This document shows, piece after piece, positions 32,769 to 41,427 of a stretch of DNA of 64,000 nt. Position 1 is the stretch's first letter. The number at the start of each line of letters is the position of its first letter. The DNA comes from an uncultured Christensenella sp. (GTDB taxonomy: Bacteria; Bacillota; Clostridia; Christensenellales; Borkfalkiaceae), in contig CAJTOY010000006.1 in the NCBI GenBank assembly GCA_910578195.1, positions 1 through 64,000 of the forward strand. Direction: 5' to 3'. The position numbers and the translations under genes were made by a program. The notes below the pieces were generated by a model. It saw only the letters and a program-made list of their open reading frames with translations, had not been told where the DNA came from and did no database searches.

Positions 32769-34552
32769 AGCCTTTCTCCGCTTTTTAATTTTTCCTTTTG
32801 TTTTAATAATTTTTGTATTTCAGACGCGATTGCAAGCTTTTTTGCAATTTCGGTTTCGTTTTCCGCTTCCTTTTTCAAAGCGTCGATTCTCGAAGCAATG
32901 CTTTCGGTTTTCAAAAGCCTTATACTGTCGAAAAAGTAATTTTCGTTGACCTCGCCCGCAAGCTTGTTTCCGTCGTTCAAATCGAGAATAAACCCGAGCT
33001 CGGCGTATTCCGCCGTGTTTTCGTCGAAAAATTCGAACAGCTCGGCGGGCTGAATTCTCTCTTCGAGCATTTTTTTTGCCGCTATATATCGGGCTATAAT
33101 TTTATGCACCTCGCTGCTTAACGGAATTTCGCGTATATCGCCGTCGGCGTATTTCGCGCCGAAAAGATACGCCGCGGTCACGAATCTCGACGCCTTTTCA
33201 ATGGCGTTAGAATTATCCTTGCGCACCGCCTCTTCCTTGGGGGGCGGGGGCGACTTAGGGGTCGAATTCAAATCGCGGTTCAGCGATTCGTAGGTTATGC
33301 CCGTTTTGTCGCGCAGCTTTTTGAGTAAATCCTCTTGCTCGGCAACGCTGTCGGCGGTTCTGATTATTTTAATCGCCTCGGAAACGTACTTGCGCTTGTC
33401 CTCGGTTTTGGTTAAATCGAAACCCTTGCCGAGCACCGTCAGTTTATAATCGATGAGCGGCAAGGCGCTGTCGAGGCATCTTTGATAGCCGTCCGCGCCG
33501 CGCTGTTTTATTACGTCGTCGGGGTCGAGTCCGTCCGGCAGAGGCACGACTTTAACGTTTATCCCCTCACCCTTTAAAATTTCGAGCCCGCGCATGTTCG
33601 CTTTTTGTCCCGCGCCGTCGCCGTCGTAGCTTATCAGCACGGTGTCGGCGTAGCGCTTTACAAGCCGCGCTTGTTCTTGCGTGAGCGAAGTGCCCATACT
33701 CGCCACAACGTTTTTAAAGCCCGCCTGATAGAGTGAAATGGTGTCCATATAGCCTTCGACCATAATCACTTCTTTTATAGTTTGGGTCTTTCTGAGCTTT
33801 TTTAAAAGGTTAAGATTGTAAAGAGTTTTACTTTTGTTGAACAATAAGGTTTCGCGCGTGTTTTTGTATTTTGCGAATTCGGTCTTTTTGAGCACCCGCC
33901 CGCCGAATGCGACGACCTCGTCCATGGCGTTTATGACGGGGTAAATGAGCCGCCCGCCCTGCGCGTCGGAAAGTCTGCCGTCGACCTCGTTGACAGCGCC
34001 GCTGTCCACGATATCCTCCTTGGAATAACCTTTCGATAAAAGATATCTCGGCAAGTCGTTGAAATTGAGGCTTGCGCCCAGCCCGAACGTTCGGACGATA
34101 TTCGATGGAATATTGCGCTTTAATATGTAATTTATATGCTCGTCCGCTTTGCCAGAATTGAGGTTGTTTAAATAGAAATGCGCGCAGTCGTTCATTATTT
34201 TCAGCAAAACGTCGCGCTTTCTTTTCAGCTCGGCTGTCTTTTGGTTGTCAAAGCCCGACTGCGGAACTTCCAGCCCCGCGCGCTCGGCAAGCAGTTTTAC
34301 CGCCTCCATAAAGTCGATATTTTCCATTTCGCGCACGAATTTTATTACGTCGCCCGATTCGCCGCAGCCGAAGCAGTGATAATATTGGTCAGCCTCGTTT
34401 ATGGAAAACGACGGGGTTTTTTCATGGTGAAACGGGCAACATGCCCAAAAGCTGTTGCCGCGCCGTTCGAGAGAAATATAATTCCCCGCAACTTCAACGA
34501 TATTGAGTTTGTCTTTTAAGGTTATTAAAAACTCTTGGAGTGCTGTTGCCAT
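32765..34552 (-). CDS. dnaG: DNA primase
   Basis: DnaG makes RNA primers for replication. The 595-residue chain has the CHC2 zinc finger (CPFHHEKTPSF, then CFGCGESGDVI, about residues 38-65), the TOPRIM core (IMVEGYMD, then SYDGDGAGQKA) and a C-terminal helicase-binding region rich in Lys and Glu. ATG 34552 gives the standard N-terminus; the frame extends 15 codons further into an intergenic repeat. Coupled to rpoD downstream by ATGA; dgt lies upstream across repeat copy C. Confidence 0.97.
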   Translation of the reverse strand: MATALQEFLITLKDKLNIVEVAGNYISLERRGNSFWACCPFHHEKTPSFSINEADQYYHCFGCGESGDVIKFVREMENIDFMEAVKLLAERAGLEVPQSGFDNQKTAELKRKRDVLLKIMNDCAHFYLNNLNSGKADEHINYILKRNIPSNIVRTFGLGASLNFNDLPRYLLSKGYSKEDIVDSGAVNEVDGRLSDAQGGRLIYPVINAMDEVVAFGGRVLKKTEFAKYKNTRETLLFNKSKTLYNLNLLKKLRKTQTIKEVIMVEGYMDTISLYQAGFKNVVASMGTSLTQEQARLVKRYADTVLISYDGDGAGQKANMRGLEILKGEGINVKVVPLPDGLDPDDVIKQRGADGYQRCLDSALPLIDYKLTVLGKGFDLTKTEDKRKYVSEAIKIIRTADSVAEQEDLLKKLRDKTGITYESLNRDLNSTPKSPPPPKEEAVRKDNSNAIEKASRFVTAAYLFGAKYADGDIREIPLSSEVHKIIARYIAAKKMLEERIQPAELFEFFDENTAEYAELGFILDLNDGNKLAGEVNENYFFDSIRLLKTESIASRIDALKKEAENETEIAKKLAIASEIQKLLKQKEKLKSGERL

Positions 34553-34565
34553 ATGAATTCTTATA

Positions 34566-34688
34566 TAAAATACGCAGATACGGGCAAGACAAGGCAAACA
34601 GGCGTTTACGAAGAGCGCTTACTATTTGGTAAGTAACCCGACGTAAAGCGGAGTTTAACGCAGTATTGCGAAGTATGTACGGATTTTA
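34566..34688 (-). repeat. Copy C of the palindromic intergenic repeat
   Basis: Shares AATACGCAGATACGGGCAAG, the inner stem CTTAC/GTAAG with TAACCCGA after it, and the AACGCAGTATTGCGAAG block. It fills the gap from just after the dgt stop to 14 bases before the dnaG start, in the same orientation as copies A and B. Confidence 0.8.
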
Positions 34689-34690
34689 AT

Positions 34691-35710
34691 TTATTTTTCG
34701 TCGACGAACGTCCAACCCTTAGGTATAAATACGTTATTAAACATATAAATCGCGTATCTGTCGGTCATGGACGAAAGGTAGTCGCAAACGACCTGCTCGC
34801 GGGAGTATTCGTCGAGAAGCGCAACGTACTGCTCGGGAAGCTTGTCGCAATTTTTTAAAAAATACGAGTACATTGCGGAAAGCATTCTCTCCGCCTTCTC
34901 TTCCTCGGCGCGCGCCGTGCCCGAAAGATACACCCGTTCGAACATAAACGAACGCAATTGCTCGCTCGCTTTTTCGACTTGTGAGTCCATTTTAACCTCG
35001 CCGTCGCAAGAGTTTTGATAAATGGACGTTATCGCGGTATTTATACGCTCCTTCGAGCTTGAACCGAGCGCGCAGATTATTTCCTTCGGCACGTCGGAAA
35101 GCTTTAAAATCCCCGCCCGAACCGCGTCGTTGAGGTCGTGGTTTATGTAAGCTATTCTGTCCGCAAGGGAAACGCACTTCCCCTCCGGCGTGGCGGGATT
35201 GCCGCTTTTTTTATGGTTTAAAATGCCGTCGCGCACTTCGTAGGTTAAATTCAACCCGCAGCCGTCCTTTTCGAGAACGTCCACGACGCGCAAAGATTGC
35301 ACGTTGTGCTGAAAGCCCGTCGGCGACAATTTATTCAATATCCGCTCGCCGCTGTGTCCGAAAGGGGTGTGCCCCAAATCGTGTCCGAGCGCGATTGCCT
35401 CGCACAAGTCCTCGTTTAACGAGAGGGCGCGCGCAATGCTTCTCGCTATCTGCGCGACGTCGAGCGTGTGCGTCAGGCGCGTTATGTAATGGTCGCCCTC
35501 GGGCGAAAAGAAAACCTGCGTCTTGTTTTTCAGCCTTCTGAACGCCTTACAGTATATAAGTCTGTCTCTGTCGCGCTGAAAATCCGTGCGCATGGCGCAA
35601 GGCGCCTCCTCGCGCTGTCTGCCGCGGGTGTTTTCCGACTTTGTGGCATACGGCGAAAGAAAAGCCTTTTCTATTGCGTACGTTTTTTCTTTCAGCGACA
35701 ATTTTTCCAT
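34691..35710 (-). CDS. dgt: Deoxyguanosinetriphosphate triphosphohydrolase-like protein
   Basis: HD-domain enzyme that cuts dNTPs to deoxynucleoside and triphosphate. The 339-residue chain has RRLKNKTQVF, the HD ligands in RLTHTLDVAQIARSIA and ALGHDLGHTPFGHSGE, and a later CVSLADRIAYINHDL motif with the last metal-binding Asp. The frame is open almost 100 codons upstream but that portion translates repeat copy D and the spacer; ATG 35710 matches the homologues' start. Beside dnaG-rpoD, a common clostridial order. Confidence 0.93.
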   Translation of the reverse strand: MEKLSLKEKTYAIEKAFLSPYATKSENTRGRQREEAPCAMRTDFQRDRDRLIYCKAFRRLKNKTQVFFSPEGDHYITRLTHTLDVAQIARSIARALSLNEDLCEAIALGHDLGHTPFGHSGERILNKLSPTGFQHNVQSLRVVDVLEKDGCGLNLTYEVRDGILNHKKSGNPATPEGKCVSLADRIAYINHDLNDAVRAGILKLSDVPKEIICALGSSSKERINTAITSIYQNSCDGEVKMDSQVEKASEQLRSFMFERVYLSGTARAEEEKAERMLSAMYSYFLKNCDKLPEQYVALLDEYSREQVVCDYLSSMTDRYAIYMFNNVFIPKGWTFVDEK

Positions 35711-35781
35711 TACGTTTATTATTACGAAAAATATTTGTAATTTCCTTTTTTTGTACAAAAAAAGATTAAATTTTCGAAATT

Positions 35782-35931
35782 TAAATACGGTGGAGATACG
35801 AGCAGAACGAGAAGCGTGCGGATTTGTTGAAGGGAGCTTACTAAAAAGGTAAGTGACCGAAACAAAACGCAAACGCGACAAAGTTATGCGACGTATATCC
35901 GCCGTATTGCGCAGTATATCCGCCGTATTTA
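35782..35931 (-). repeat. Copy D of the palindromic intergenic repeat
   Basis: Has AAATACGG/CCGTATTT ends, GAGATACGAGCAGAACGAG, GGGAGCTTACTAAAAAGGTA with the inner stem CTTAC/GTAAG, GTGACCGA, and a TTATGCGACG block. Its end adds a tandem copy of TATATCCGCCGTATT. It begins at the stop codon of the SDR gene (35929-35931). Confidence 0.75.
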
Positions 35932-36654
35932 CTTTCCAAACCCGCCGCCGACGGAAAGCACCTCGCCCGTGACGTACTCCGCTTCGGCAAGGTACAAACA
36001 AGCCTTAGCCACGTCCTCGGGGCGACCTATTCTGCCCGCGGGAATTTGTTCGATAAGCTGCTCCATTTCGTCGCCCGTAAGATGTGCGTTCATGTCGGTA
36101 TCTATTACTCCCGGCGAAACGCAGTTGACCCGCACGTTGGACGGCGCGAGCTCCTTTGCAAGCGCCTTGGTAAACGCAATCACCGCGCCCTTAGACGCGG
36201 AATACGCAACCTCGCAGCTTGCGCCGACCTCGCCCCAAATCGACGAAACGTTGATAATGCTTCCGCCGCCGTTGCCTATCATTTTATCGACCGCCGAGCG
36301 GCAGCAGTTGAACGCGCCCTTGACGTTTACGTCGAAAACTCTGTCCCAGTCGGACGGCGTTGTGTCCTGAATTACCCGCACGAGCGAAATGCCCGCGTTG
36401 TTGACAAGCACGTCTAACTTTTCGTATATGCCGAAAAATTCGTCGAACATATTCTTAACTTGCGCGGGGTCGGAAACGTCGGCGGGCATAAGCACCGAGC
36501 AGTAGCCCTGCATATTGAATTCTTCCTGCGTGGCGAGCGCGGCTTGTTCGTCGCTGTTGTAATTGAGCGCGACTTCGTAGCCGTGCTTTAAAAATTCAAG
36601 GGCAATCGCCTTGCCTATTCCCTTTGTTCCGCCAGTAATCAAAGCAGTTTTCAT
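35929..36654 (-). CDS. Short-chain dehydrogenase/reductase, FabG-like
   Basis: A 241-residue Rossmann-fold oxidoreductase with cofactor motif TGGTKGIG, NNAGIS, catalytic Ser in INVSSIWGEVG and YSASKG (Tyr and Lys), and the PGVIDTDM segment. Best described as 3-oxoacyl-ACP reductase-like, but this subfamily has many substrates and it stands at the end of a shikimate operon rather than with fatty-acid genes, so its substrate is open. The ATG overlaps the aroK stop as ATGA. Confidence 0.88.
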   Translation of the reverse strand: MKTALITGGTKGIGKAIALEFLKHGYEVALNYNSDEQAALATQEEFNMQGYCSVLMPADVSDPAQVKNMFDEFFGIYEKLDVLVNNAGISLVRVIQDTTPSDWDRVFDVNVKGAFNCCRSAVDKMIGNGGGSIINVSSIWGEVGASCEVAYSASKGAVIAFTKALAKELAPSNVRVNCVSPGVIDTDMNAHLTGDEMEQLIEQIPAGRIGRPEDVAKACLYLAEAEYVTGEVLSVGGGFGK

Positions 36655-37139
36655 ATTCTCTCCGTTATTATCCTTGCGATTTCGTCGGGGGAAAGCCCGT
36701 CCGTATCGACAATTATATCCGCCGCTTTTTCGTAAATCGGCTGTCTGGTTTTATAAAGCTCGTTTATTTTCTCGCTCGCAACGCCCTTTAAAAGCGGGCG
36801 TTCGGAGTTTCCCTCGACCCGCCGTATAAGCGTTTCGGGCGTTGTTCTCAAAAACACTATTTTTCCGTCACGCTTCAACGCCGCCGTGTTTTCGGCGCGA
36901 AGCAAGCACCCGCCGCCCGTTGCGATTACCGCGCCCGACAGCGCGGAAAGCTTTTCCACCGTTCGGCTTTCGATATCGCGAAAATACTCCTCGCCGAAGC
37001 GCGAAAAAATTTCGTTTATCGCGCCGTGTTCTTTGACTATCTCTTCGTCGGTGTCGTACACCGCAAAGCCCAACCGCGCAAAAGCTTTGGCGACGGTGGT
37101 CTTGCCGCTGCCCGGCATACCCGCAAGCACTATGTTCAT
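36651..37139 (-). CDS. aroK: Shikimate kinase
   Basis: Phosphorylates shikimate at O3. The 162-residue chain has the P-loop GMPGSGKTT, the shikimate-binding DTDEEI (Asp) and the RDIESRTVEKLS Arg, the GGGCLL motif, and the lid Arg in SERPLLKG. ATG 37139 overlaps the aroQ stop as ATGA; a longer frame upstream lies inside aroQ and is ignored. Confidence 0.95.
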   Translation of the reverse strand: MNIVLAGMPGSGKTTVAKAFARLGFAVYDTDEEIVKEHGAINEIFSRFGEEYFRDIESRTVEKLSALSGAVIATGGGCLLRAENTAALKRDGKIVFLRTTPETLIRRVEGNSERPLLKGVASEKINELYKTRQPIYEKAADIIVDTDGLSPDEIARIITERI

Positions 37140-37549
37140 AGCTTGAAGCTTTCGGCGGCTAAAATGTAGCTGTTCATGCCGAACCCGCAAATTACGCCCT
37201 TGCAGACCTCGGAAAGCACCGATTTATGTCTGAACTCCTCGCGCGCGTGCACGTTTGACATGTGCACCTCGACGACGGGTACGGAAACCGAAGCTATCGC
37301 ATCGCGGATAGCGTAGCTGTAATGGGTGTACGCGCCCGCGTTTAAAATTATTCCGTCGAAGCCGGAAGCTTCCTGAATTGCCGTACAGATATCGCCCTCT
37401 GAATTGCTTTGGTAAAACTCGCAGATATCGTTCTTGAAATGCTTTGAAATTTCGAGGTTTATCTCGTCGAGGGTCTGCGTGCCGTATACCCCCTTTTCCC
37501 TTACGCCCGTCATATTGAGGTTGACGCCGTTTATAAATAAAAATTTCAT
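37136..37549 (-). CDS. aroQ: 3-dehydroquinate dehydratase, type II
   Basis: Converts 3-dehydroquinate to 3-dehydroshikimate. The 137-residue chain has the family's N-terminal INGVNLNMTGVRE (catalytic Arg), YQSNSEGD, NAGAYTHYSYAIRDA, and EVHMSNVHAREEFRH (catalytic His). The usual active-site Tyr is in GVYGTQTLDE. ATGA overlaps on both sides (aroE, aroK). Confidence 0.96.
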   Translation of the reverse strand: MKFLFINGVNLNMTGVREKGVYGTQTLDEINLEISKHFKNDICEFYQSNSEGDICTAIQEASGFDGIILNAGAYTHYSYAIRDAIASVSVPVVEVHMSNVHAREEFRHKSVLSEVCKGVICGFGMNSYILAAESFKL

Positions 37550-38334
37550 TTTATATTCTCCTTGTACTCTTCGAACAGCCGTTTTGCTTCCGCCTCGTTA
37601 GCGGTGCGGTCGAAATAGATGCATTCGGCGTAATACGCCTGATAAAAAAGCATTGCCGCGCCGTTGATTATCTTTTTGCCGAGGCTTTCGGCGATTTGCA
37701 AAAACTTGCTTTTTTCGGGGGTGTAAATCAAATCCAGCGCGACATCGCAACCGCGCAAAACCTCTTCGCCGACGGGGGAAATTCCCTCGGTTTTGTGCAT
37801 GCCGACCCCGCTCGCGTTGACAATTAAAAAATAGGGCTTGACCTCGATTTCTTTAAGCGCGCGCACGCCTCCGACCGAAAGCGCGTTTTCGTAGTGCAAG
37901 TCGTATAAATCGACCGCCGCGCCCCCTTCAATCAGCTTTTTCGCGACGCTTCTGCCCGCGCCGCCCGCGCCGATCAGCAACACGTTTTTGCCGCCGATAT
38001 CCACACCGTTGTTTACGAGCATAAGCGAAAACCCCTCGCCGTCCGTATTGTAGCCCGTCCGCGCCTTAACCGTGTTGACCGCACCGAAAGAGGTCGCGTC
38101 GCCGACAGTCTTTTCAAGGTGCCTGATTATCGAAAGTTTGTAGGGTATCGTTATGTTGAAGCCGTCCAGCCCCGAAATTAAACTTTCGATTGACCCTTCG
38201 AACTCCTCTTCGGGGACTGAAATTTTGCGGTAGTCGACCTTGTTGCCCGTCTTTTCCGCGATAAACGCGTGCATTTCGGGGCTCAGAGATTTGGAAACGT
38301 CTTTGCCGATTACGGCTAAATTCAAGGTTTTCAT
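37546..38334 (-). CDS. aroE: Shikimate dehydrogenase
   Basis: Reduces 3-dehydroshikimate with NADPH. The 262-residue chain has the substrate motif SKSLSPEMHAF, the catalytic Lys in NITIPYKLS, NTDGEGF, and the nucleotide-binding GAGGAGRSVAKKL, with the C-terminal NGAAMLFYQAYYA motif. ATG 38334 overlaps the aroB stop as ATGA and is preferred to an upstream in-frame start. Confidence 0.95.
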   Translation of the reverse strand: MKTLNLAVIGKDVSKSLSPEMHAFIAEKTGNKVDYRKISVPEEEFEGSIESLISGLDGFNITIPYKLSIIRHLEKTVGDATSFGAVNTVKARTGYNTDGEGFSLMLVNNGVDIGGKNVLLIGAGGAGRSVAKKLIEGGAAVDLYDLHYENALSVGGVRALKEIEVKPYFLIVNASGVGMHKTEGISPVGEEVLRGCDVALDLIYTPEKSKFLQIAESLGKKIINGAAMLFYQAYYAECIYFDRTANEAEAKRLFEEYKENIK

Positions 38335-39374
38335 AATAGCATGTCTCTGCACTCGATCAAAAGCGCGGAGTACTCGTCGGGTTCGAGCAGAATTTCCGTG
38401 CAGACGCCCTCGGACACGGGTACAATGACCGATATTTTTTTGCCCGTATTTTTCTTGTCGTGCATTGCGAAATTTACGGCGTTTTCTATATTTTCGTACG
38501 CGGGGATATTTTTAATAACCGTCTTTATAAGCGAAATTAAATTGTCGTAATACGCGCCCCCGCCCAGCCCTATCGCGCGGGCGATGTACATTTCGTAATA
38601 TGTGCCGATAAGCACGAATTCGCCGTGCGACTTTCTGCCGTAGTACAGTTCGAACGCGTGCCCCGTGGTATGACCGAGGTTAAGGGTCTTTCTTAATCCG
38701 TACAAATCCCGCTCGTCTCCGCTCACGATTTCCGCCTTGTGGCGTATACAGTCGGCGGAAATTTCTTCGAGAAAATCAAAATTATTCAGCTTGTCCGAAT
38801 TTTTTAAAAGCTTTTCGTATATTTCCTTGTTCAGCGCGCCGTATTTTATAATTTCGCCCAGCCCGCAACGTATTTCGCGCTTCGGAAGGGTTTTTAGAAA
38901 CATGGGGTCGACAATCACCTCTTCGGGCTGATAAAACGTGCCGATAAGGTTTTTGACCCTTTTAAAATCAATCGCGGTTTTGCCGCCGACCGAGCTGTCG
39001 ACCTGCGCCAGAAGCGTGGTAGGTATCTGCACCAGATGCACGCCGCGCATATACAGCGCCGCCGCAAGCCCCGCGATATCGCCGACCACGCCGCCGCCGA
39101 ACGCAATTACGCGACAGCCGCGCTCCATGCCCGCCTCCGCCATTTCCTCTAAAATTTCAAAGAGATACCGCTGTGTTTTCGAGGTTTCGCCCGCAGGCAG
39201 AATTTTTATTGCAACGCTGCCGCCGAACGTCTGCCAGAGAAGGTGTCGATACAGCCCGAACACGTTTTTGTCGGTCACGATAAAAAGCTGTCTGTCCGTA
39301 AGGCGCGGCGCGTATTTTTCGAACGCGCCCTTGCCGCAGTGAATGGCGCTGTCGTTCAAAGTGATTTCCGTCAT
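38331..39374 (-). CDS. aroB: 3-dehydroquinate synthase
   Basis: NAD- and zinc-dependent enzyme that closes the first ring of the shikimate route. The 347-residue chain has GGGVVGDIAGLAAA (NAD binding), TTLLAQVDSSVGGKTAID, the zinc ligands in the GLGEIIKYG (Glu) and LNLGHTTGHAFE (His) motifs. ATG 39374 overlaps the aroC stop as ATGA; the frame upstream of it lies inside aroC. Confidence 0.95.
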   Translation of the reverse strand: MTEITLNDSAIHCGKGAFEKYAPRLTDRQLFIVTDKNVFGLYRHLLWQTFGGSVAIKILPAGETSKTQRYLFEILEEMAEAGMERGCRVIAFGGGVVGDIAGLAAALYMRGVHLVQIPTTLLAQVDSSVGGKTAIDFKRVKNLIGTFYQPEEVIVDPMFLKTLPKREIRCGLGEIIKYGALNKEIYEKLLKNSDKLNNFDFLEEISADCIRHKAEIVSGDERDLYGLRKTLNLGHTTGHAFELYYGRKSHGEFVLIGTYYEMYIARAIGLGGGAYYDNLISLIKTVIKNIPAYENIENAVNFAMHDKKNTGKKISVIVPVSEGVCTEILLEPDEYSALLIECRDMLL

Positions 39375-40498
39375 GGTAAGTCGTTGTACCTTTTTATTAC
39401 TTCGTCCATATTGTCGCCGCCGAGCCGCTTCGAAATAACATCTGCAAGCGCGAACGCCGTCACGCTTTCCAAAATTATTTCGGCGGCGCAAATTGCGATT
39501 ACGTCGCTTCTCTCCGCGGCGGCGGTAACTTTAAGCTTGGTTTCGCTATCGACCGTGTTCAAACCTTTCATAAGGGTAGGAATGGGTTTCAACGCGGCTT
39601 TCAAAACAATTTCGCCGCCGTTGGACATACCGCCCTCAATACCGCCCGCGTTGTTTGTTTTACGAAAATATTTTCCGTTCTCGTAAAAAATTTCGTCGTG
39701 AACCTTGCTTCCCTCGCGCCTTGCGGCTTCGAAACCCAAGCCCACCTCAACGCCCTTTACCGCCTGCACGCTCATAAGCGCGAAGCATAAAATTGCGTCG
39801 AGCTTGTCCGAGTACCGCATACAACTGCCGAACCCGCTTTTCAGCCCTATAACGCGGATTTCCACCACGCCGCCAGCGGTGTCGCCGCCCGCTTTGAGCT
39901 CGTCTATTCTTTTAATTGCCTTCGACTGAATTTCACTATCAAGCATGAAAAGGGGCTGAGATTTTGCTTCTTCGAGCTTGTCGAAGGGGTATTCATTTCC
40001 GTCCGCAATTCCGCAGACGCTTTTAACATACCCCGAAACCCCGATACCGAGCGCGCGCAGATACTGCCGCGCGATACTGCCCGCAACCACCCGCGCCGCC
40101 GTTTCTCTCGCGCTGGCGCGTTCTAAAACGTTTCTCGCGTCGGCGTGCCCGAATTTGAGCATGCCAGTCAAATCCGCGTGACCCGGGCGGACGGCGGTCA
40201 GCCTTTTTTTGCTAACGTCGCACCCCTCGGGCGCCATATATTCCCGCCAATTTTCGTAATCGGAATTAATCACCGCGAACGCCAGAGGACTGCCGAGGGT
40301 GTATAAATTCCGAACGCCGCTGATAATTTCAGCCTTGTCGCGCTCGATTTTCTGTCTGCCGCCGCGACCGTAGCCGCTTTGCCGCAGCGCAAGATAGCGG
40401 TTGATTTCGTCGATATCGATTTTGAGGTTCGAGGGCAGCCCCTCGATTATCCCCGTCAGCGCTTTGCCGTGCGATTCGCCCGCGGTTGAAAGCTTCAT
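39371..40498 (-). CDS. aroC: Chorismate synthase
   Basis: FMN-dependent enzyme that makes chorismate from EPSP. The 375-residue chain begins MKLSTAGESHGKALTGIIEG, with RPGHADLTGMLKFGHADARN, the RASARETAARV motif and the C-terminal-half GIEGGMSNG motif, all diagnostic. It comes before aroB and after the metallo-beta-lactamase-fold gene, with ATGA overlaps at both ends. The cluster lacks aroA and the first enzyme (DAHP synthase) inside the window. Confidence 0.96.
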   Translation of the reverse strand: MKLSTAGESHGKALTGIIEGLPSNLKIDIDEINRYLALRQSGYGRGGRQKIERDKAEIISGVRNLYTLGSPLAFAVINSDYENWREYMAPEGCDVSKKRLTAVRPGHADLTGMLKFGHADARNVLERASARETAARVVAGSIARQYLRALGIGVSGYVKSVCGIADGNEYPFDKLEEAKSQPLFMLDSEIQSKAIKRIDELKAGGDTAGGVVEIRVIGLKSGFGSCMRYSDKLDAILCFALMSVQAVKGVEVGLGFEAARREGSKVHDEIFYENGKYFRKTNNAGGIEGGMSNGGEIVLKAALKPIPTLMKGLNTVDSETKLKVTAAAERSDVIAICAAEIILESVTAFALADVISKRLGGDNMDEVIKRYNDLP

Positions 40499-41427
40499 GT
40501 TATCTCCTTGTATCCGTCCGCCGTGACCTCAATCACGACTGTTCCGTTGTCCGTTCTTTTTGCGTTGCCGTAGTCTGCGGTCAAGCGCCCGTCCGTTGAA
40601 ATTATTGTTATTTCGGGCTTAATTAATTCGTTAAACGGCGCGCAAAAGGATTTTTCGCTGCCGTGTCCCGCCGCCTTGAAAATATTGCACGTTTCGAGTT
40701 TTACGGGATAATCCGAGCCTATCACCGAATAAGTTTTGCACATGCCGTCCAAAACGGGTTTTTCGACGTCGCCCGCAAACAGAAAGCTTGTGCCCGCGTA
40801 TTCCAGCCAAATCACGGCGGAAGCGTTGTTCCGCGCAGATTGAGAAAGCGGGTTCTTTTCAAGCTCGGCATACTCGCCGTACGGGTTGGAAACGACCGAC
40901 GGCGAAAGCGCCTTAAAGTACCAGCCGTCCCCGCTCTCGCCCGCGCCGTACTCGATTACCGCCCTTTCGCAGTTTTCCGCGGCGAGCGAGAATTTTTCAA
41001 ACTGCTCGGTTATGTTTTTGTCGCAATACGGCAGATAAACCTTGTCAACCTTTTTGTACTTTAAAATTTCAAACAGCCCGCCGCAGTGTTCGGCATTGAC
41101 CGAGGTGCACAAAAGAAAATCAATCTTTTTTATCTTCCGCTCGTTAAGGGTTTTGAGAATTTTCGCCGTGTGCGCGCGGCTGCCGTCGCCCGCGTCCATA
41201 AGCATATTTTTGCCGTCGGGCAATTCAATTATCGTGCAATCGCCGTAGCCTACGTCGAGAAAGCTGACGCGCATAACCCCGCTTTCGGCGCGGCTGCCCG
41301 AAACGAAATAGCTTGAAAGATATTTAACGGGAATAAAAATATTTAAGATTATCAGCGCGATTGACACTGCCGCCAGAGTTGCCGCCGTGACGACGGCGGC
41401 AATTCTGCCCTTTGACAATTTTTTCAT
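40495..41427 (-). CDS. Membrane-anchored metallo-beta-lactamase-fold protein, ComEC-tail type, with degenerate metal site
   Basis: A 310-residue protein with one N-terminal helix (about 10-32) and an outward-facing domain like the C-terminal domain of ComEC: MRVSFLDVGYGDCTIIELPDGKNMLMDAG, FLFAGDVE and AAGHGSEKSF. The usual THxDxDH metal motif reads CTSVNAEHCGG here: the first His and the following Asp are replaced by Ser and Asn and only the last His stays, so metal-dependent hydrolysis is doubtful. It is coupled by ATGA to the giant transglutaminase gene before it and to aroC after it. No other competence gene is near. Confidence 0.82.
   Translation of the reverse strand: MKKLSKGRIAAVVTAATLAAVSIALIILNIFIPVKYLSSYFVSGSRAESGVMRVSFLDVGYGDCTIIELPDGKNMLMDAGDGSRAHTAKILKTLNERKIKKIDFLLCTSVNAEHCGGLFEILKYKKVDKVYLPYCDKNITEQFEKFSLAAENCERAVIEYGAGESGDGWYFKALSPSVVSNPYGEYAELEKNPLSQSARNNASAVIWLEYAGTSFLFAGDVEKPVLDGMCKTYSVIGSDYPVKLETCNIFKAAGHGSEKSFCAPFNELIKPEITIISTDGRLTADYGNAKRTDNGTVVIEVTADGYKEIT

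Noticed and set aside
35711..36001. N-terminal extension of almost 100 residues on dgt
   Set aside because: It reads through repeat copy D and the end of the SDR gene, is basic and without family similarity; homologues start at ATG 35710.
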